Notes: a model not told the origin generated them from the letters alone. Counted from the stretch's first letter, positions 55,091 through 63,322 are shown. The stretch: DNA of 64,000 nucleotides from Psychrobacillus insolitus (GCF_003254155.1 NZ_QKZI01000003.1:166711-230710); one strand, 5' to 3'. A program made the numbers and translations.

Positions 55091-55756
55091 ATGAGAGTTA
55101 AACTAGCCGATGCTTTAGTGCAAATCGAGCCTACTTTTAAACTAGGCATTATTCATTATACCAAAATTGTCGTTTCTTCTTCTCCTCAAATGCTTAAAGG
55201 ACGACTTCAATTATTTCAAGAACAACTTTTCTTTGAAATGGATGAAAAAGCTGTAACTGAATTTGATGGAATAAAAGAATGGAGAGCTCTCTGGAAAAAG
55301 TTTGGAGCTGATCCCAATCATTATCATTCATCTGTAGAAGCTTTATATCGACGAATAGCAAAACAAAATTATATCACACCAATGGACTCCGCTGTTGACT
55401 TAAATAATTTCTTCTCTCTTAAATATGAAATACCTATGGGAATCTATGATATAGACAAGATTCAAGGGGATATAACTATTTCTATAGGCGATGAAGAAAC
55501 CACATATGTAGGGTTAAATGGCCAAGAAAATAAATTGGAAAATATACTCACTCTACAAGATACAGTCGGACCATTCGGAAGTCCATTTGTTGACTCCGTT
55601 AGAACGGCTGTAACTGAAAACACTACCGAAGCGTTACAAATTGTATTCCTTCGACCTTCTATGGATGTTAAGGAAGGACAAAAATTAATCAATTCTATGG
55701 CAACCATGTTTCTACAGTTACATGGTGGAGATTTCGAGTCCACTATTATTGGTTAA
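55091..55756 (+). CDS. B3/B4 tRNA-binding-domain protein
   Basis: A 221-residue protein made up of a stand-alone B3/B4 domain like that in the beta subunit of phenylalanyl-tRNA synthetase, where it edits Tyr-tRNA. Typical segments are GIKEWRALWKKFGADPNHYHSSVEALYRR, DLNNFFSLKYEIPMGIYDID and VGPFGSPFVDSVRTAV. The ATG at 55091 lies nine bases after AAGG. It is 32 bases before an ATP-grasp gene, with which it likely forms an operon. It may bind or edit an aminoacyl-tRNA or free amino acid; no direct evidence. Confidence 0.82.
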   Translation: MRVKLADALVQIEPTFKLGIIHYTKIVVSSSPQMLKGRLQLFQEQLFFEMDEKAVTEFDGIKEWRALWKKFGADPNHYHSSVEALYRRIAKQNYITPMDSAVDLNNFFSLKYEIPMGIYDIDKIQGDITISIGDEETTYVGLNGQENKLENILTLQDTVGPFGSPFVDSVRTAVTENTTEALQIVFLRPSMDVKEGQKLINSMATMFLQLHGGDFESTIIG

Positions 55757-55788
55757 ATCGTACTTATAAGAAAAGGGAGCTTTATAAA

Positions 55789-56853
55789 ATGGCACTTAAT
55801 ATTTGGTTCAATAGATGGTTTTCAACAGTTTCACACTATATGGATATGATTCGACATAATCCGGATCGTCTGGAATTTGTAATTTATGGTACACATCCTA
55901 ATCCTGATACTGTTTATTTTAAAAACTGCGATGTTTATGGCACAGAACCTGATATTGATGGAGAAGAATATCTTCAATTTTGTATTGATTATTGTATGCA
56001 AAATAGGATTGATATCTTTGTTCCACGAAAAGAAAACGTGCTCATCTCAAATAATTTAGATAAGTTTGAACAAATTGGAGTTAAAGTTTTAGTGTGTCCT
56101 AAAGGCGATTTAATGTCCATAATGGATAATAAAGCAGCTATGTATCGATCATTAAAAACGATAGAACAAGATGGTAACTTTATTGTTGATATACCTTCTT
56201 ATCGAATTGTAAATGACGCTGATAGCTTCAAAAAAGCATATGAAGAATTAAGTATAAATAATACAAAACTATGCATTAAACCAGTAGTAGGTGAAGGAGC
56301 ATGTGGATTCCGTATTATTGATAATATTTCAGATACTATTCCATACTTGTTTAGTACCGCTTCTTCGCAAAAGATCTCTTTTGAAACAGTCTATAAAGTA
56401 TTACAGACACAAGAAAATTTTCCAGACCTAATGGTATTAGAATATCTAGATGGCTATGAATATAGTATTGATTGTTTAGCTGGAGCAGATGGAACATTAC
56501 TTGTTGCTATACCTCGAAAAAAAGGTAATGGTCGCATTCGAGAACTTGAATATAACGAGGAACTATTAGAAATTGCTAAGAAAATGGCAGAACAATATAA
56601 AATTCCTTATATTTTTAATATTCAAGTCAAATATAAAGACGGTATTCCTAAACTATTAGAAATTAATCCTCGCATGAGTGGTGGACTACATATTAGTTGC
56701 CTAGCAGATATTAATATCCCTTATTATGCGATTAAGTTATTACTAGGTGGCAAAGTGGAAACACTTTATCCTAAGTATGGTGTTAAAGCAACTCATATTG
56801 AGCAACCTGTTATATTATCAGCTTCTATGGAATATTCTGTTGTATTAGTGTAA
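55789..56853 (+). CDS. ATP-grasp ligase of unknown substrate
   Basis: A 354-residue ATP-grasp protein. The N-terminal part (about 1-110) is a Rossmann-like pre-ATP domain; then CIKPVVGEGACGFRII (phosphate loop, about 162-177), LMVLEYLDGYEYSIDCLA (adenine and metal region) and LLEINPRMSGG (metal-binding Glu-Asn-Arg). The order is that of carboxylate-amine ligases such as carbamoyl-phosphate synthase or PurK-like enzymes. The substrate is unknown. GGGAG lies ten bases before the ATG. It is paired with a B3/B4 gene. Confidence 0.78.
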   Translation: MALNIWFNRWFSTVSHYMDMIRHNPDRLEFVIYGTHPNPDTVYFKNCDVYGTEPDIDGEEYLQFCIDYCMQNRIDIFVPRKENVLISNNLDKFEQIGVKVLVCPKGDLMSIMDNKAAMYRSLKTIEQDGNFIVDIPSYRIVNDADSFKKAYEELSINNTKLCIKPVVGEGACGFRIIDNISDTIPYLFSTASSQKISFETVYKVLQTQENFPDLMVLEYLDGYEYSIDCLAGADGTLLVAIPRKKGNGRIRELEYNEELLEIAKKMAEQYKIPYIFNIQVKYKDGIPKLLEINPRMSGGLHISCLADINIPYYAIKLLLGGKVETLYPKYGVKATHIEQPVILSASMEYSVVLV

Positions 56854-56856
56854 ATA

Positions 56857-56892
56857 AAAAACGCTCCCTTCTATTTTTTGAAGGAGCGTTTC
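56857..56892. terminator. Bidirectional terminator ATP-grasp/proS
   Basis: AAAACGCTCC / GGAGCGTTT stem with CTTC/GAAG inside and T-run; lies between convergent genes. Confidence 0.82.
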
Positions 56893-56904
56893 TTATTTAT
56901 TTAA

Positions 56905-58341
56905 TTAATATGAACGAGCAAACCAAACTGTGTGTTTAGACTCTTTTCCACAGTTAATACATGTTGCTTTTTCAGCCGGTGGGTTGAATGGAATATTACG
57001 TGTTGTAAATTTCGTTTCTTCCTTCACATTTTCTTCACAAGCATCGTCTCCACACCAACCTGCAAGAACCCATCCAGGAATTGACCCTTTTTCAGTTGAA
57101 TCTGCAAGATGTTGTTTTAATTCCTCTAATGAATTTACATTCAAATGTGAATTTTGATCACGGAATGCACGTGCAGTTTCTAATAAGCGTGTTTGCATTG
57201 TTTTCAATTCTTCTTCAATACGTTCTACTATAACAGCAAGCTCTACAGACTCTTTATCAGCCAAGTCACGTACTTTAATCAATGCTTGATTGTTCTCCAA
57301 ATCACGAGGACCTAAATCAACACGAACTGGAACACCTTTAAGCTCCCACTCATTAAATTTATACCCAGGAGATTGATCTGAATCATCTAAACGAACACGA
57401 ATACCTTTTGCTTTTAATGCGGCATAAAGCTCATCTAATTTTTCCATAATCGCAGGATTCTTCTTCCAAGGTCCCACTGGAATTAATACAACTTGCGTTG
57501 GAGCAACACGTGGTGGTAATACTAGACCTTGCTCGTCACCATGTACCATAATGACCGAACCGATTAATCGTGTTGAAGTTCCCCATGATGTTGTATGTGC
57601 ATGTTGATGTTTATTTTCTTTATTCAAATATTTGATATCAAACGCTTCTGCGAATTTTGTTCCTAGGTAATGAGATGTTCCAGCTTGAACTGCTTTTCCA
57701 TCTTTCATCATTGCTTCAACTGAAAACGTGTCTACAGCCCCAGCAAAGCGCTCAGAAGGTGTTTTTTCACCGTCGTATACTGGAATAGCTAATAGCTCCT
57801 CTATTACCTCTTTATAAATGTTAAGCATTTGCATTGTTTCTTTACGTGCTTCTTCTTCATCTACGTGAGCAGTATGCCCTTCTTGCCATAAAAATTCAGA
57901 TGTACGGATGAAAGGAAGAGTTTTCTTTTCCCAACGGAATACGTTTGCCCATTGGTTAATTAAAACAGGAAGATCACGATAGCTCTTAATCCAATTCGAA
58001 TATAAATGACCGATCATCGTTTCAGATGTTGGACGAAGCGCTAAACGCTCTTCTAGTTTTTCACCAGCAGCCTCTGTTACCCAAGGAAGCTCAGGAGCGA
58101 ATCCTTCAATATGATCCTTTTCTTTCTCAAAGAAAGATTCCGGAATAAGCATTGGGAAGTAAGCATTGCGATGTCCAGTTTCTTTAAAACGTTTGTTCAT
58201 TTCATCTTGAATATGCTCCCAGATTTCATAACCATCTGGTTTAAAAGCGATACACCCACGAACTGGTGTGTAATCCATTAAATCTGCTTTTTGAATTGTA
58301 TCAATATACCATTTTGTAAAGTCATTTTGTTGTGTAGACAT
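56905..58341 (-). CDS. proS: Prolyl-tRNA synthetase, archaeal/eukaryote-like type
   Basis: A 478-residue class II synthetase that charges tRNA-Pro. Motif 2 is in LRPTSETMIGHLYSNWI...FRWEKKTLPFIRTSEFLWQEGHT; the C-terminal zinc domain (CGDDACEEN, CINCGKES) and the ending WFARSY with a terminal Tyr are typical of the archaeal/eukaryotic ProRS group. It lacks the editing insertion of the usual bacterial ProRS (about 565 residues) found in B. subtilis. AAGGAGG precedes the ATG. A T-box leader and promoter lie upstream. Confidence 0.93.
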   Translation of the reverse strand: MSTQQNDFTKWYIDTIQKADLMDYTPVRGCIAFKPDGYEIWEHIQDEMNKRFKETGHRNAYFPMLIPESFFEKEKDHIEGFAPELPWVTEAAGEKLEERLALRPTSETMIGHLYSNWIKSYRDLPVLINQWANVFRWEKKTLPFIRTSEFLWQEGHTAHVDEEEARKETMQMLNIYKEVIEELLAIPVYDGEKTPSERFAGAVDTFSVEAMMKDGKAVQAGTSHYLGTKFAEAFDIKYLNKENKHQHAHTTSWGTSTRLIGSVIMVHGDEQGLVLPPRVAPTQVVLIPVGPWKKNPAIMEKLDELYAALKAKGIRVRLDDSDQSPGYKFNEWELKGVPVRVDLGPRDLENNQALIKVRDLADKESVELAVIVERIEEELKTMQTRLLETARAFRDQNSHLNVNSLEELKQHLADSTEKGSIPGWVLAGWCGDDACEENVKEETKFTTRNIPFNPPAEKATCINCGKESKHTVWFARSY

Positions 58342-58389
58342 CTACTTTTCCTCCTTTAAATTAAAAAAAGTATAAAAACTCCCTTATAA

Positions 58390-58611
58390 AAAGGGCGTCT
58401 TTATACTGAATAGACACGGTACCACCTTTAATTAATCCGCCACAATTTAGCGGACTATCTCAAACGTTGAATAACGACAACGAGCCGGTTATGTTTTCAT
58501 AACATCTCAGTGGAAGGTTTCAATAAGAAGTGGTGATATAGCTCTCAGCAAGTTGCTATATTTTCTGTTTCACAATACTTATTTACTTGATCACATCGTA
58601 GATTAACTATT
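58390..58611 (-). promoter_or_regulatory. T-box riboswitch of proS
   Basis: The minus strand contains the T-box sequence AAAGGTGGTACCGTG (58415-58429), followed by a terminator-like stem GTCTATT..AAAGAC with CCCTTTTT. Upstream are the GAGAGC (stem I apex region, about 58540) and AGTAAATAA bulge (near 58583). Candidate proline specifier codons CCT or CCA sit in GAAACCTTCCACTGAG (58507-58522). Uncharged tRNA-Pro would pair with the T-box to allow read-through into proS. Confidence 0.85.
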
Positions 58612-58617
58612 ACTTAT

Positions 58618-58646
58618 AATATACCAAATAACCTGCTTTAATACAA
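58618..58646 (-). promoter_or_regulatory. Promoter of the proS T-box leader
   Basis: On the minus strand TTGTAT (58646-58641) and TATATT (58623-58618) with a 17-bp spacer, placing the start near 58611. Confidence 0.6.
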
Positions 58647-58777
58647 TCTAGTTTAAGTTCCCAAAGCGAGTTCGTCGTTAATGTAGTCTTTCTGTGATGA
58701 AGAAATCGATCATTATTAAAAGTAGTAACTGTTCTCAATCAACATAGAGAAATCAAAAGGTAAATATTTAGACTTTC

Positions 58778-58831
58778 CTATTATCACAAAGGCTCTTGGC
58801 TTACCTTAGGTAGGAACCTTTGTGATAATAG
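58778..58831. repeat. 15-bp inverted repeat upstream of AlkD-like gene
   Basis: Perfect arms CTATTATCACAAAGG / CCTTTGTGATAATAG with a 24-base loop that contains CTTACC/GGTA. It ends 75 bases before the AlkD-like gene. The rest of 58647-58905 shows nothing clear. Confidence 0.6.
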
Positions 58832-58905
58832 CCAATAGTTGTTTGTTATAGGATAATGATGTTATAGCTGATGGGAAAAATTCGAAATGAAGGAAGTGCT
58901 AAACG

Positions 58906-59613
58906 ATGAATTTAGATATGGTTATGCAGGAGCTTTGCGCACTTGGCAAGGAACGAACTAAAAAAATCTACATATCTAATGGTGCGCACGAGCCGCTTTT
59001 TGGCGTGGCTACAGGAGCTATGAAACCTATTTCAAAGAAAATAAAAATAAATCAACATTTGGCTGAAGAGCTTTATGCCACCGGGAACTACGATGCAATG
59101 TATTTTGCAGGAATTATTGCTGACCCAAATGCCATGACTATGTCAGATTATGATCGTTGGATGGATGCGGCGTATTTTTATATGCTATCCGATTTTGTAG
59201 TGGCCGTAACTTTATCAGAGTCAGATATTGCACAAGAGGTTGCTGATACATGGATCGCAAGCGGTGAAGAGCTTAGGATGTCAGCAGGCTGGAGTTGCTA
59301 TTGTTGGCTATTAGGAAATCGAAAAGACGTTGAATTTTCAGAAAGTAAAATTTCTAATATGCTTGATCTTGTAAAAAATACGATTCATGAATCACCAGAA
59401 CGAGCGAAATCCTCTATGAATAATTTTATTTACACCGTGGGGATTTCATATTTGCCGCTACATGAAAAAGCAATAGAGACAGCAAAGGAAATAGGTATAG
59501 TAGAAGTTAAACGGGACATGAAAAAAACCAGCTTCCTAAATGCTTACGAAAGTATTCAAAAATTCGTCGATAAAGGAAAGCTTGGTTTTAAACGCAAGCA
59601 TGTTAGATGTTAA
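58906..59613 (+). CDS. DNA alkylation repair (AlkD-like) protein
   Basis: A 235-residue helical HEAT-like-repeat protein with segments of the DNA-alkylation-repair family (ELYATGNYDAMYFAGIIADP, DRWMDAAYFYMLSDFVV). AlkD-type enzymes remove bulky or alkylated bases; related proteins have other or no glycosylase role. The ATG follows GAAGGAAG. It stands alone, behind an inverted repeat. Activity is uncertain because the catalytic residue set was not fully checked. Confidence 0.72.
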   Translation: MNLDMVMQELCALGKERTKKIYISNGAHEPLFGVATGAMKPISKKIKINQHLAEELYATGNYDAMYFAGIIADPNAMTMSDYDRWMDAAYFYMLSDFVVAVTLSESDIAQEVADTWIASGEELRMSAGWSCYCWLLGNRKDVEFSESKISNMLDLVKNTIHESPERAKSSMNNFIYTVGISYLPLHEKAIETAKEIGIVEVKRDMKKTSFLNAYESIQKFVDKGKLGFKRKHVRC

Positions 59614-59913
59614 AAATAGTCTCGCATTGCGAAACGTTTGAGACATCTGCGCAAGCTCGTCGCACAGATCATCTTACGCTATTACTTTAAAAAGAAGCCA
59701 ATTTGAATAAATTATATCCATTGGTTTCATAATTCATGTGTACTTTAATCATCATCGACTAGGATAAACTATACCCTTTTTATGTTTAACCTACATCATC
59801 CAAATATTATTTACAAAAAACATTTAATTCACTTATAATAAAGGAAAGCATTAGCTAAAGATTTGCTTCATTTCTTTACTAAAAAAATCATAAAGCAATA
59901 AGGGGATAGGTAT
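59614..59913. other. Intergenic region with two small hairpins
   Basis: GTCTC/GAGAC (about 59627-59653) and ATCTGYG/CGCACAGAT (about 59653-59677) can fold one after the other behind the AlkD-like gene, probably part of its termination; no long T-run. The remainder up to ddh shows only its Shine-Dalgarno (GGGGATAG). Confidence 0.4.
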
Positions 59914-60900
59914 ATGAGTAATAAGATAAAAATAGGTATCGTTGGATATGGTAATCTCGGAAAAGGTGCAATTGAAGCGATTAAACAAACTCAAGACATG
60001 GAGTTAGTAGCAATTTTCACAAGAAGAGATCCTAAAGATTTAAATCTTAATGTGCCCAATGTAAAAACTGTACATATTTCAGAAGCGATTGATTACAAAA
60101 ATGAAATTGATGTAATGTTACTTTGTGGTGGATCTGCAAAAGATTTACCTGAACAAACTCCTTACTTTGCAAGCATGTTCAACACTGTAGACAGTTTTGA
60201 TACACATGCAAAAATTCCTGAGTTTTATCAATCTGTAAATGAAGTGGCAACAAAAAATAATACCACTGCAATTATCTCAGTCGGATGGGATCCAGGCTTA
60301 TTCTCTGTCAACCGTGTCATGGCAGATGCAATTTTACCGAATGGGGAAAACTATACGTTCTGGGGTAAAGGACTAAGCCAAGGCCACTCGGATGCAGTAA
60401 GAAGAGTAAATGGTGTAAAAAATGGTGTACAATATACAATTCCAGCTGAAGATGCAATAGAAAAAGTCCGTAGTGGAGCAAATCCTGAACTAAAAACGGC
60501 AGAAAAGCACGCTCGTGTTTGCTATATCGTTGCTGAAGAAGGCGCAGACAAAGCAGCAATCGAAAATGAAATCAAAACAATGCCAAACTACTTTGCAGAT
60601 TATAATACAGATGTAAATTTTATCTCTGAAGAAGAATTAAATCAAGACCATACCAAAGCACCACATGGCGGATTTGTTATCCGTGGTGGAGATACGGGAG
60701 CTGGCAACAAGCAAATTTTCGAATTCTCACTTAAACTAGACAGCAATCCAGAATTTACTGCAAGCGTATTAGTAGCCTATGCAAGAGCAGCTTATCGTTT
60801 AAATAATGAAAAACAGTTTGGTGCCAAAACAGTTTATGATGTAGCACCTGGTTATATTTCACCACGATCTGCAGAAGAATTAAGAAGAGACTTTTTATAA
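59914..60900 (+). CDS. ddh: meso-Diaminopimelate D-dehydrogenase
   Basis: A 328-residue NADPH enzyme making meso-diaminopimelate directly from tetrahydrodipicolinate, ammonia and NADPH, a one-step branch of lysine synthesis. Rossmann motif GIVGYGNLGKGA (about 8-19), FTRRDP for NADPH choice, SVGWDPGLFSVNR, and HGGFVIRGGDTG for substrate are present. Close to Lysinibacillus sphaericus enzyme in appearance. Alone, with its own terminator. AGGGGATAG precedes the ATG. Confidence 0.95.
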   Translation: MSNKIKIGIVGYGNLGKGAIEAIKQTQDMELVAIFTRRDPKDLNLNVPNVKTVHISEAIDYKNEIDVMLLCGGSAKDLPEQTPYFASMFNTVDSFDTHAKIPEFYQSVNEVATKNNTTAIISVGWDPGLFSVNRVMADAILPNGENYTFWGKGLSQGHSDAVRRVNGVKNGVQYTIPAEDAIEKVRSGANPELKTAEKHARVCYIVAEEGADKAAIENEIKTMPNYFADYNTDVNFISEEELNQDHTKAPHGGFVIRGGDTGAGNKQIFEFSLKLDSNPEFTASVLVAYARAAYRLNNEKQFGAKTVYDVAPGYISPRSAEELRRDFL

Positions 60901-60914
60901 GAAATATATTAAAG

Positions 60915-60950
60915 AAACAACTCCCTTTTTCGATAAAGGGAGTTGTTTTA
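60915..60950 (+). terminator. Terminator after ddh
   Basis: Perfect stem AACAACTCCCTTT / AAAGGGAGTTGTT and T-run. Confidence 0.85.
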
Positions 60951-61067
60951 TTTTTCTCTTCAAAATTCTACTTTTGGAATTTCAAATTTATTTATTACTT
61001 AATTCTTCAATAGTACCCGAACCTTTTTATAGCCTCAAGTTTCATCTATCTCTCGGTCAACGGCATC

Positions 61068-61223
61068 TTAAAATTTATCTCTAATTTCTTTTGCTTTTTC
61101 TTTATGTGCCTGATTAGCCTTTGCACTACCAAATTCTGTTGAAAACTCGGAGTCCTGCTTACTTGAATTAAATCCCTTTTTATTCTTTTGCTGTGGATCG
61201 TTCTTCTTTGTTCTTTTTGCCAT
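61068..61223 (-). CDS. Small basic hydrophilic protein, SASP-like
   Basis: A 51-residue protein, very basic at the N-terminus (MAKRTKKNDPQQKNKK), with EFSTEFGSAKANQ that resembles the FGTEFASET unit of gamma-type small acid-soluble spore proteins. GAAGGAGG lies eight bases before the ATG. Likely a spore protein, but the match is short and not certain. Confidence 0.6.
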   Translation of the reverse strand: MAKRTKKNDPQQKNKKGFNSSKQDSEFSTEFGSAKANQAHKEKAKEIRDKF

Positions 61224-61419
61224 AAAAATATCCCTCCTTCTGGTATTTATTATGAGGAGAGAAAATTATAATATTCATGCACTAACATAACTTATGTGAA
61301 CAAGTTACAATTCGTTGAACAATATCATATAGGATTTTGAAAATCTCAATAGCTCTCTTGAAGTCTTTAATACATTGTCTGATTATGGTAATATTACTAG
61401 TATTGGAGATGATTACAAA

Positions 61420-61599
61420 ATGATAGAATTCAATCAAACAAAAATGGGGATACAATATTACTCAAGAGATTTCCTAGAATTAGTTAGAGAACTATTAAAG
61501 TTAAATGAAGCAAATGGAAAAAATAAAATCCAAAGTATAGCAGAAAAGCTTGTGACCTATAAGCATACTCTGTCTCGAGTGTTGCGTGAGTATTCATGA
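61420..61599 (+). CDS. Small hypothetical protein
   Basis: A 59-residue protein starting at ATG 61420 (GGAG about 11 bases upstream); the reading frame also has a TTG 15 codons earlier and remains coding-like back to a TAG at 61330. Helical, charged (SRDFLELVRELLKLNEA). Its stop overlaps the next gene start by four bases (ATGA). Family unknown; it may be the remains of a longer gene. Confidence 0.5.
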   Translation: MIEFNQTKMGIQYYSRDFLELVRELLKLNEANGKNKIQSIAEKLVTYKHTLSRVLREYS

Positions 61600-62135
61600 A
61601 GAAAAAGAAATTACTTGGAATAACAATTGCTGTAGTGATCTTAGCATTAGGTTTTGGAATTTACAAAATGGGACAATTATTGAACGAACCCACAGACGAA
61701 GAAATAGATAAAGCAAAAGCAGAAATCGAAAAAGGATTTAAAGCAACAGAATTAGAATTAATTGAAACAGATGGCAAAGTAATAGATGATGTTACAGTAC
61801 GATTCCCTGACAATATGAAGGAGTCAGAAATGCAGAATGCTATTCATGGTTTATCTCATCAGAAAGTAGAAGCAAAAACTAAATGGGGATACATACAAAT
61901 GACAGAAGAACGTATTAAACGCTTGTTGGAAGTTGCCAAACTTAACGAGCAAAAATGGGAGTTAAATGGCGATTTATACGTAGATATTTTAGCACAATGG
62001 TCAAGTGGGGATTTTTCAAAAGTTGATATTGACCACAATGATATATGGAAACTTCAAGGTGGAAGTGTAGGACGAGCTACTGGTTTATTGAATCCATGGG
62101 AAGAGAAGGAATATATTGAGAACACTTTTGAATAG
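61596..62135 (+). CDS. Membrane-anchored protein, DUF6241-like
   Basis: A 179-residue protein with a single N-terminal helix (about 4-27) and a soluble extracellular domain (about 35-179). The motif HGLSHQKVEAKTKWGYIQMT and the C-terminal WSSGDFSKVDIDHNDIW, GLLNPWEEKEYI are as in the DUF6241 family as I recall it. Function unknown. Coupled to the small gene upstream. Confidence 0.6.
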   Translation: MKKKKLLGITIAVVILALGFGIYKMGQLLNEPTDEEIDKAKAEIEKGFKATELELIETDGKVIDDVTVRFPDNMKESEMQNAIHGLSHQKVEAKTKWGYIQMTEERIKRLLEVAKLNEQKWELNGDLYVDILAQWSSGDFSKVDIDHNDIWKLQGGSVGRATGLLNPWEEKEYIENTFE

Positions 62136-62225
62136 CAATTCAATCGATACATCTACTGAAAGCCCAATTCAAATGCAATACACCGAACGTGATATAAAGT
62201 AGCAAAAACAAGAACTGAATTTATT

Positions 62226-62257
62226 GAACGTGCTAAATTATGCACGTTCTTTTTTTA
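62226..62257 (+). terminator. Terminator after DUF6241-like gene
   Basis: Perfect 8-bp stem GAACGTGC / GCACGTTC with T-run. Confidence 0.8.
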
Positions 62258-62316
62258 TTTACCCAAAGATTTTCTTTATTACATTTATAACTATTTATTT
62301 CTGTAAGAAAAATAAA

Positions 62317-62346
62317 AAGACTCCACAGAATTAACTGTGAAGTCTT
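62317..62346 (-). terminator. Terminator of the tRNA operon
   Basis: Minus-strand arms AAGACTTCACAG / CTGTGGAGTCTT (one mismatch), six-base loop and T-run, about 30 bases after the last tRNA. Confidence 0.8.
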
Positions 62347-62375
62347 GATACTACAATGTTTCTAAAGTAATTTAA

Positions 62376-62458
62376 TACCGGTGGCCGGGGTCGAACCGGC
62401 ACATCCAGAGGATACGGGATTTTGAGTCCCGCGCGTCTGCCAATTCCGCCACACCGGC
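62376..62458 (-). tRNA. tRNA-Leu (CAA)
   Basis: 83 bases with long variable arm. Anticodon loop CTCAAAA gives CAA. Acceptor GCCGGTG pairs with CACCGGT; discriminator A; CCA not encoded. Last gene of the array. Confidence 0.93.
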
Positions 62459-62486
62459 AAAATAAAAGGCAGTTTATAAAATTTGG

Positions 62487-62557
62487 AGGCGGCAACCGGA
62501 TTTGAACCGGTGATAAAGGTGTTGCAGACCTTTGCCTTACCACTTGGCTATGCCGCC
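62487..62557 (-). tRNA. tRNA-Cys (GCA)
   Basis: 71 bases; loop CTGCAAC, anticodon GCA; acceptor GGCGGCA/TGCCGCC, discriminator T; CCA is encoded just after (62484-62486). Confidence 0.94.
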
Positions 62558-62572
62558 GAAATAAAAATTTGG

Positions 62573-62644
62573 AGCGGAAGACGAGGTTCGAACTCGCGAC
62601 CCCCACCTTGGCAAGGTGATGTTCTACCACTGAACTACTTCCGC
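62573..62644 (-). tRNA. tRNA-Gly (GCC)
   Basis: Loop TTGCCAA, anticodon GCC; acceptor GCGGAAG/CTTCCGC, discriminator T; CCA encoded. Confidence 0.94.
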
Positions 62645-62652
62645 AAAAAAAA

Positions 62653-62724
62653 CTGGGGTACCTGGATTCGAACCAGGGCATGATAGAATCAAAATCTATT
62701 GCCTTACCGCTTGGCTATACCCCA
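62653..62724 (-). tRNA. tRNA-Gln (TTG)
   Basis: Loop TTTTGAT, anticodon TTG; acceptor TGGGGTA/TACCCCA, discriminator G; CCA not encoded. Confidence 0.94.
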
Positions 62725-62728
62725 ATGG

Positions 62729-62802
62729 GGCGACTGAGGGGAATTGAACCCCCGAGTGTCGGAATCACAATCCGATGCGTTAACCACTTCGCCACAACCG
62801 CC
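62729..62802 (-). tRNA. tRNA-His (GTG), copy 2
   Basis: Loop TTGTGAT, anticodon GTG; extra 5' G pairing with discriminator C, the His identity; CCA encoded (62726-62728). Near copy of the gene at 62845-62918. Confidence 0.94.
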
Positions 62803-62844
62803 ATAAATATAAATAAAAAAAGAGCTAACTGCTAAGAATTATGG

Positions 62845-62918
62845 GGCGACTGAGGGGAATTGAACCCCCGGATGTCGGAATCACAATCCGATGCGTTAAC
62901 CACTTCGCCACAACCGCC
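62845..62918 (-). tRNA. tRNA-His (GTG), copy 1
   Basis: Same as the neighbour except for a small change at the junction of variable region and T-stem; CCA encoded. Both copies share the 5' flank TTTATATTTAT. Confidence 0.94.
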
Positions 62919-62956
62919 ATAAATATAAATGAAAAATAGCTAAATTTTAAAATTGG

Positions 62957-63027
62957 CAGGGGCAGTAGGAATCGAACCCACATCAAAGGTTTTGGAGACC
63001 TGTATTCTACCGTTAAACTATGCCCCT
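62957..63027 (-). tRNA. tRNA-Trp (CCA)
   Basis: Loop CTCCAAA, anticodon CCA; acceptor AGGGGCA/TGCCCCT, discriminator G; CCA encoded. Confidence 0.94.
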
Positions 63028-63041
63028 AAATTTAAAGATGG

Positions 63042-63122
63042 TGGAGGGGGGCGGATTCGAACCGCCGAACCCGAAGGAACGGATTTACAGTCCGTCGTGT
63101 TTAGCCACTTCACTACCCCTCC
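63042..63122 (-). tRNA. tRNA-Tyr (GTA)
   Basis: 81 bases with long variable arm; loop CTGTAAA, anticodon GTA; discriminator A; CCA encoded. Confidence 0.94.
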
Positions 63123-63133
63123 ACTATACATGG

Positions 63134-63206
<73 letters not shown>

Positions 63207-63216
63207 GTAAAAATGG

Positions 63217-63289
63217 TGGCTCAGGACGGAATCGAACCGCCGACACAAGGATTTTCAGTCCTTTGCTCTACCGACTGAGCTACTGAGCC
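63217..63289 (-). tRNA. tRNA-Phe (GAA)
   Basis: Loop CTGAAAA, anticodon GAA; acceptor GGCTCAG/CTGAGCC, discriminator A; CCA encoded. Confidence 0.94.
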
Positions 63290-63322
63290 ACATATGTTGT
63301 TTAAATAAAACTTTAAAAATGG

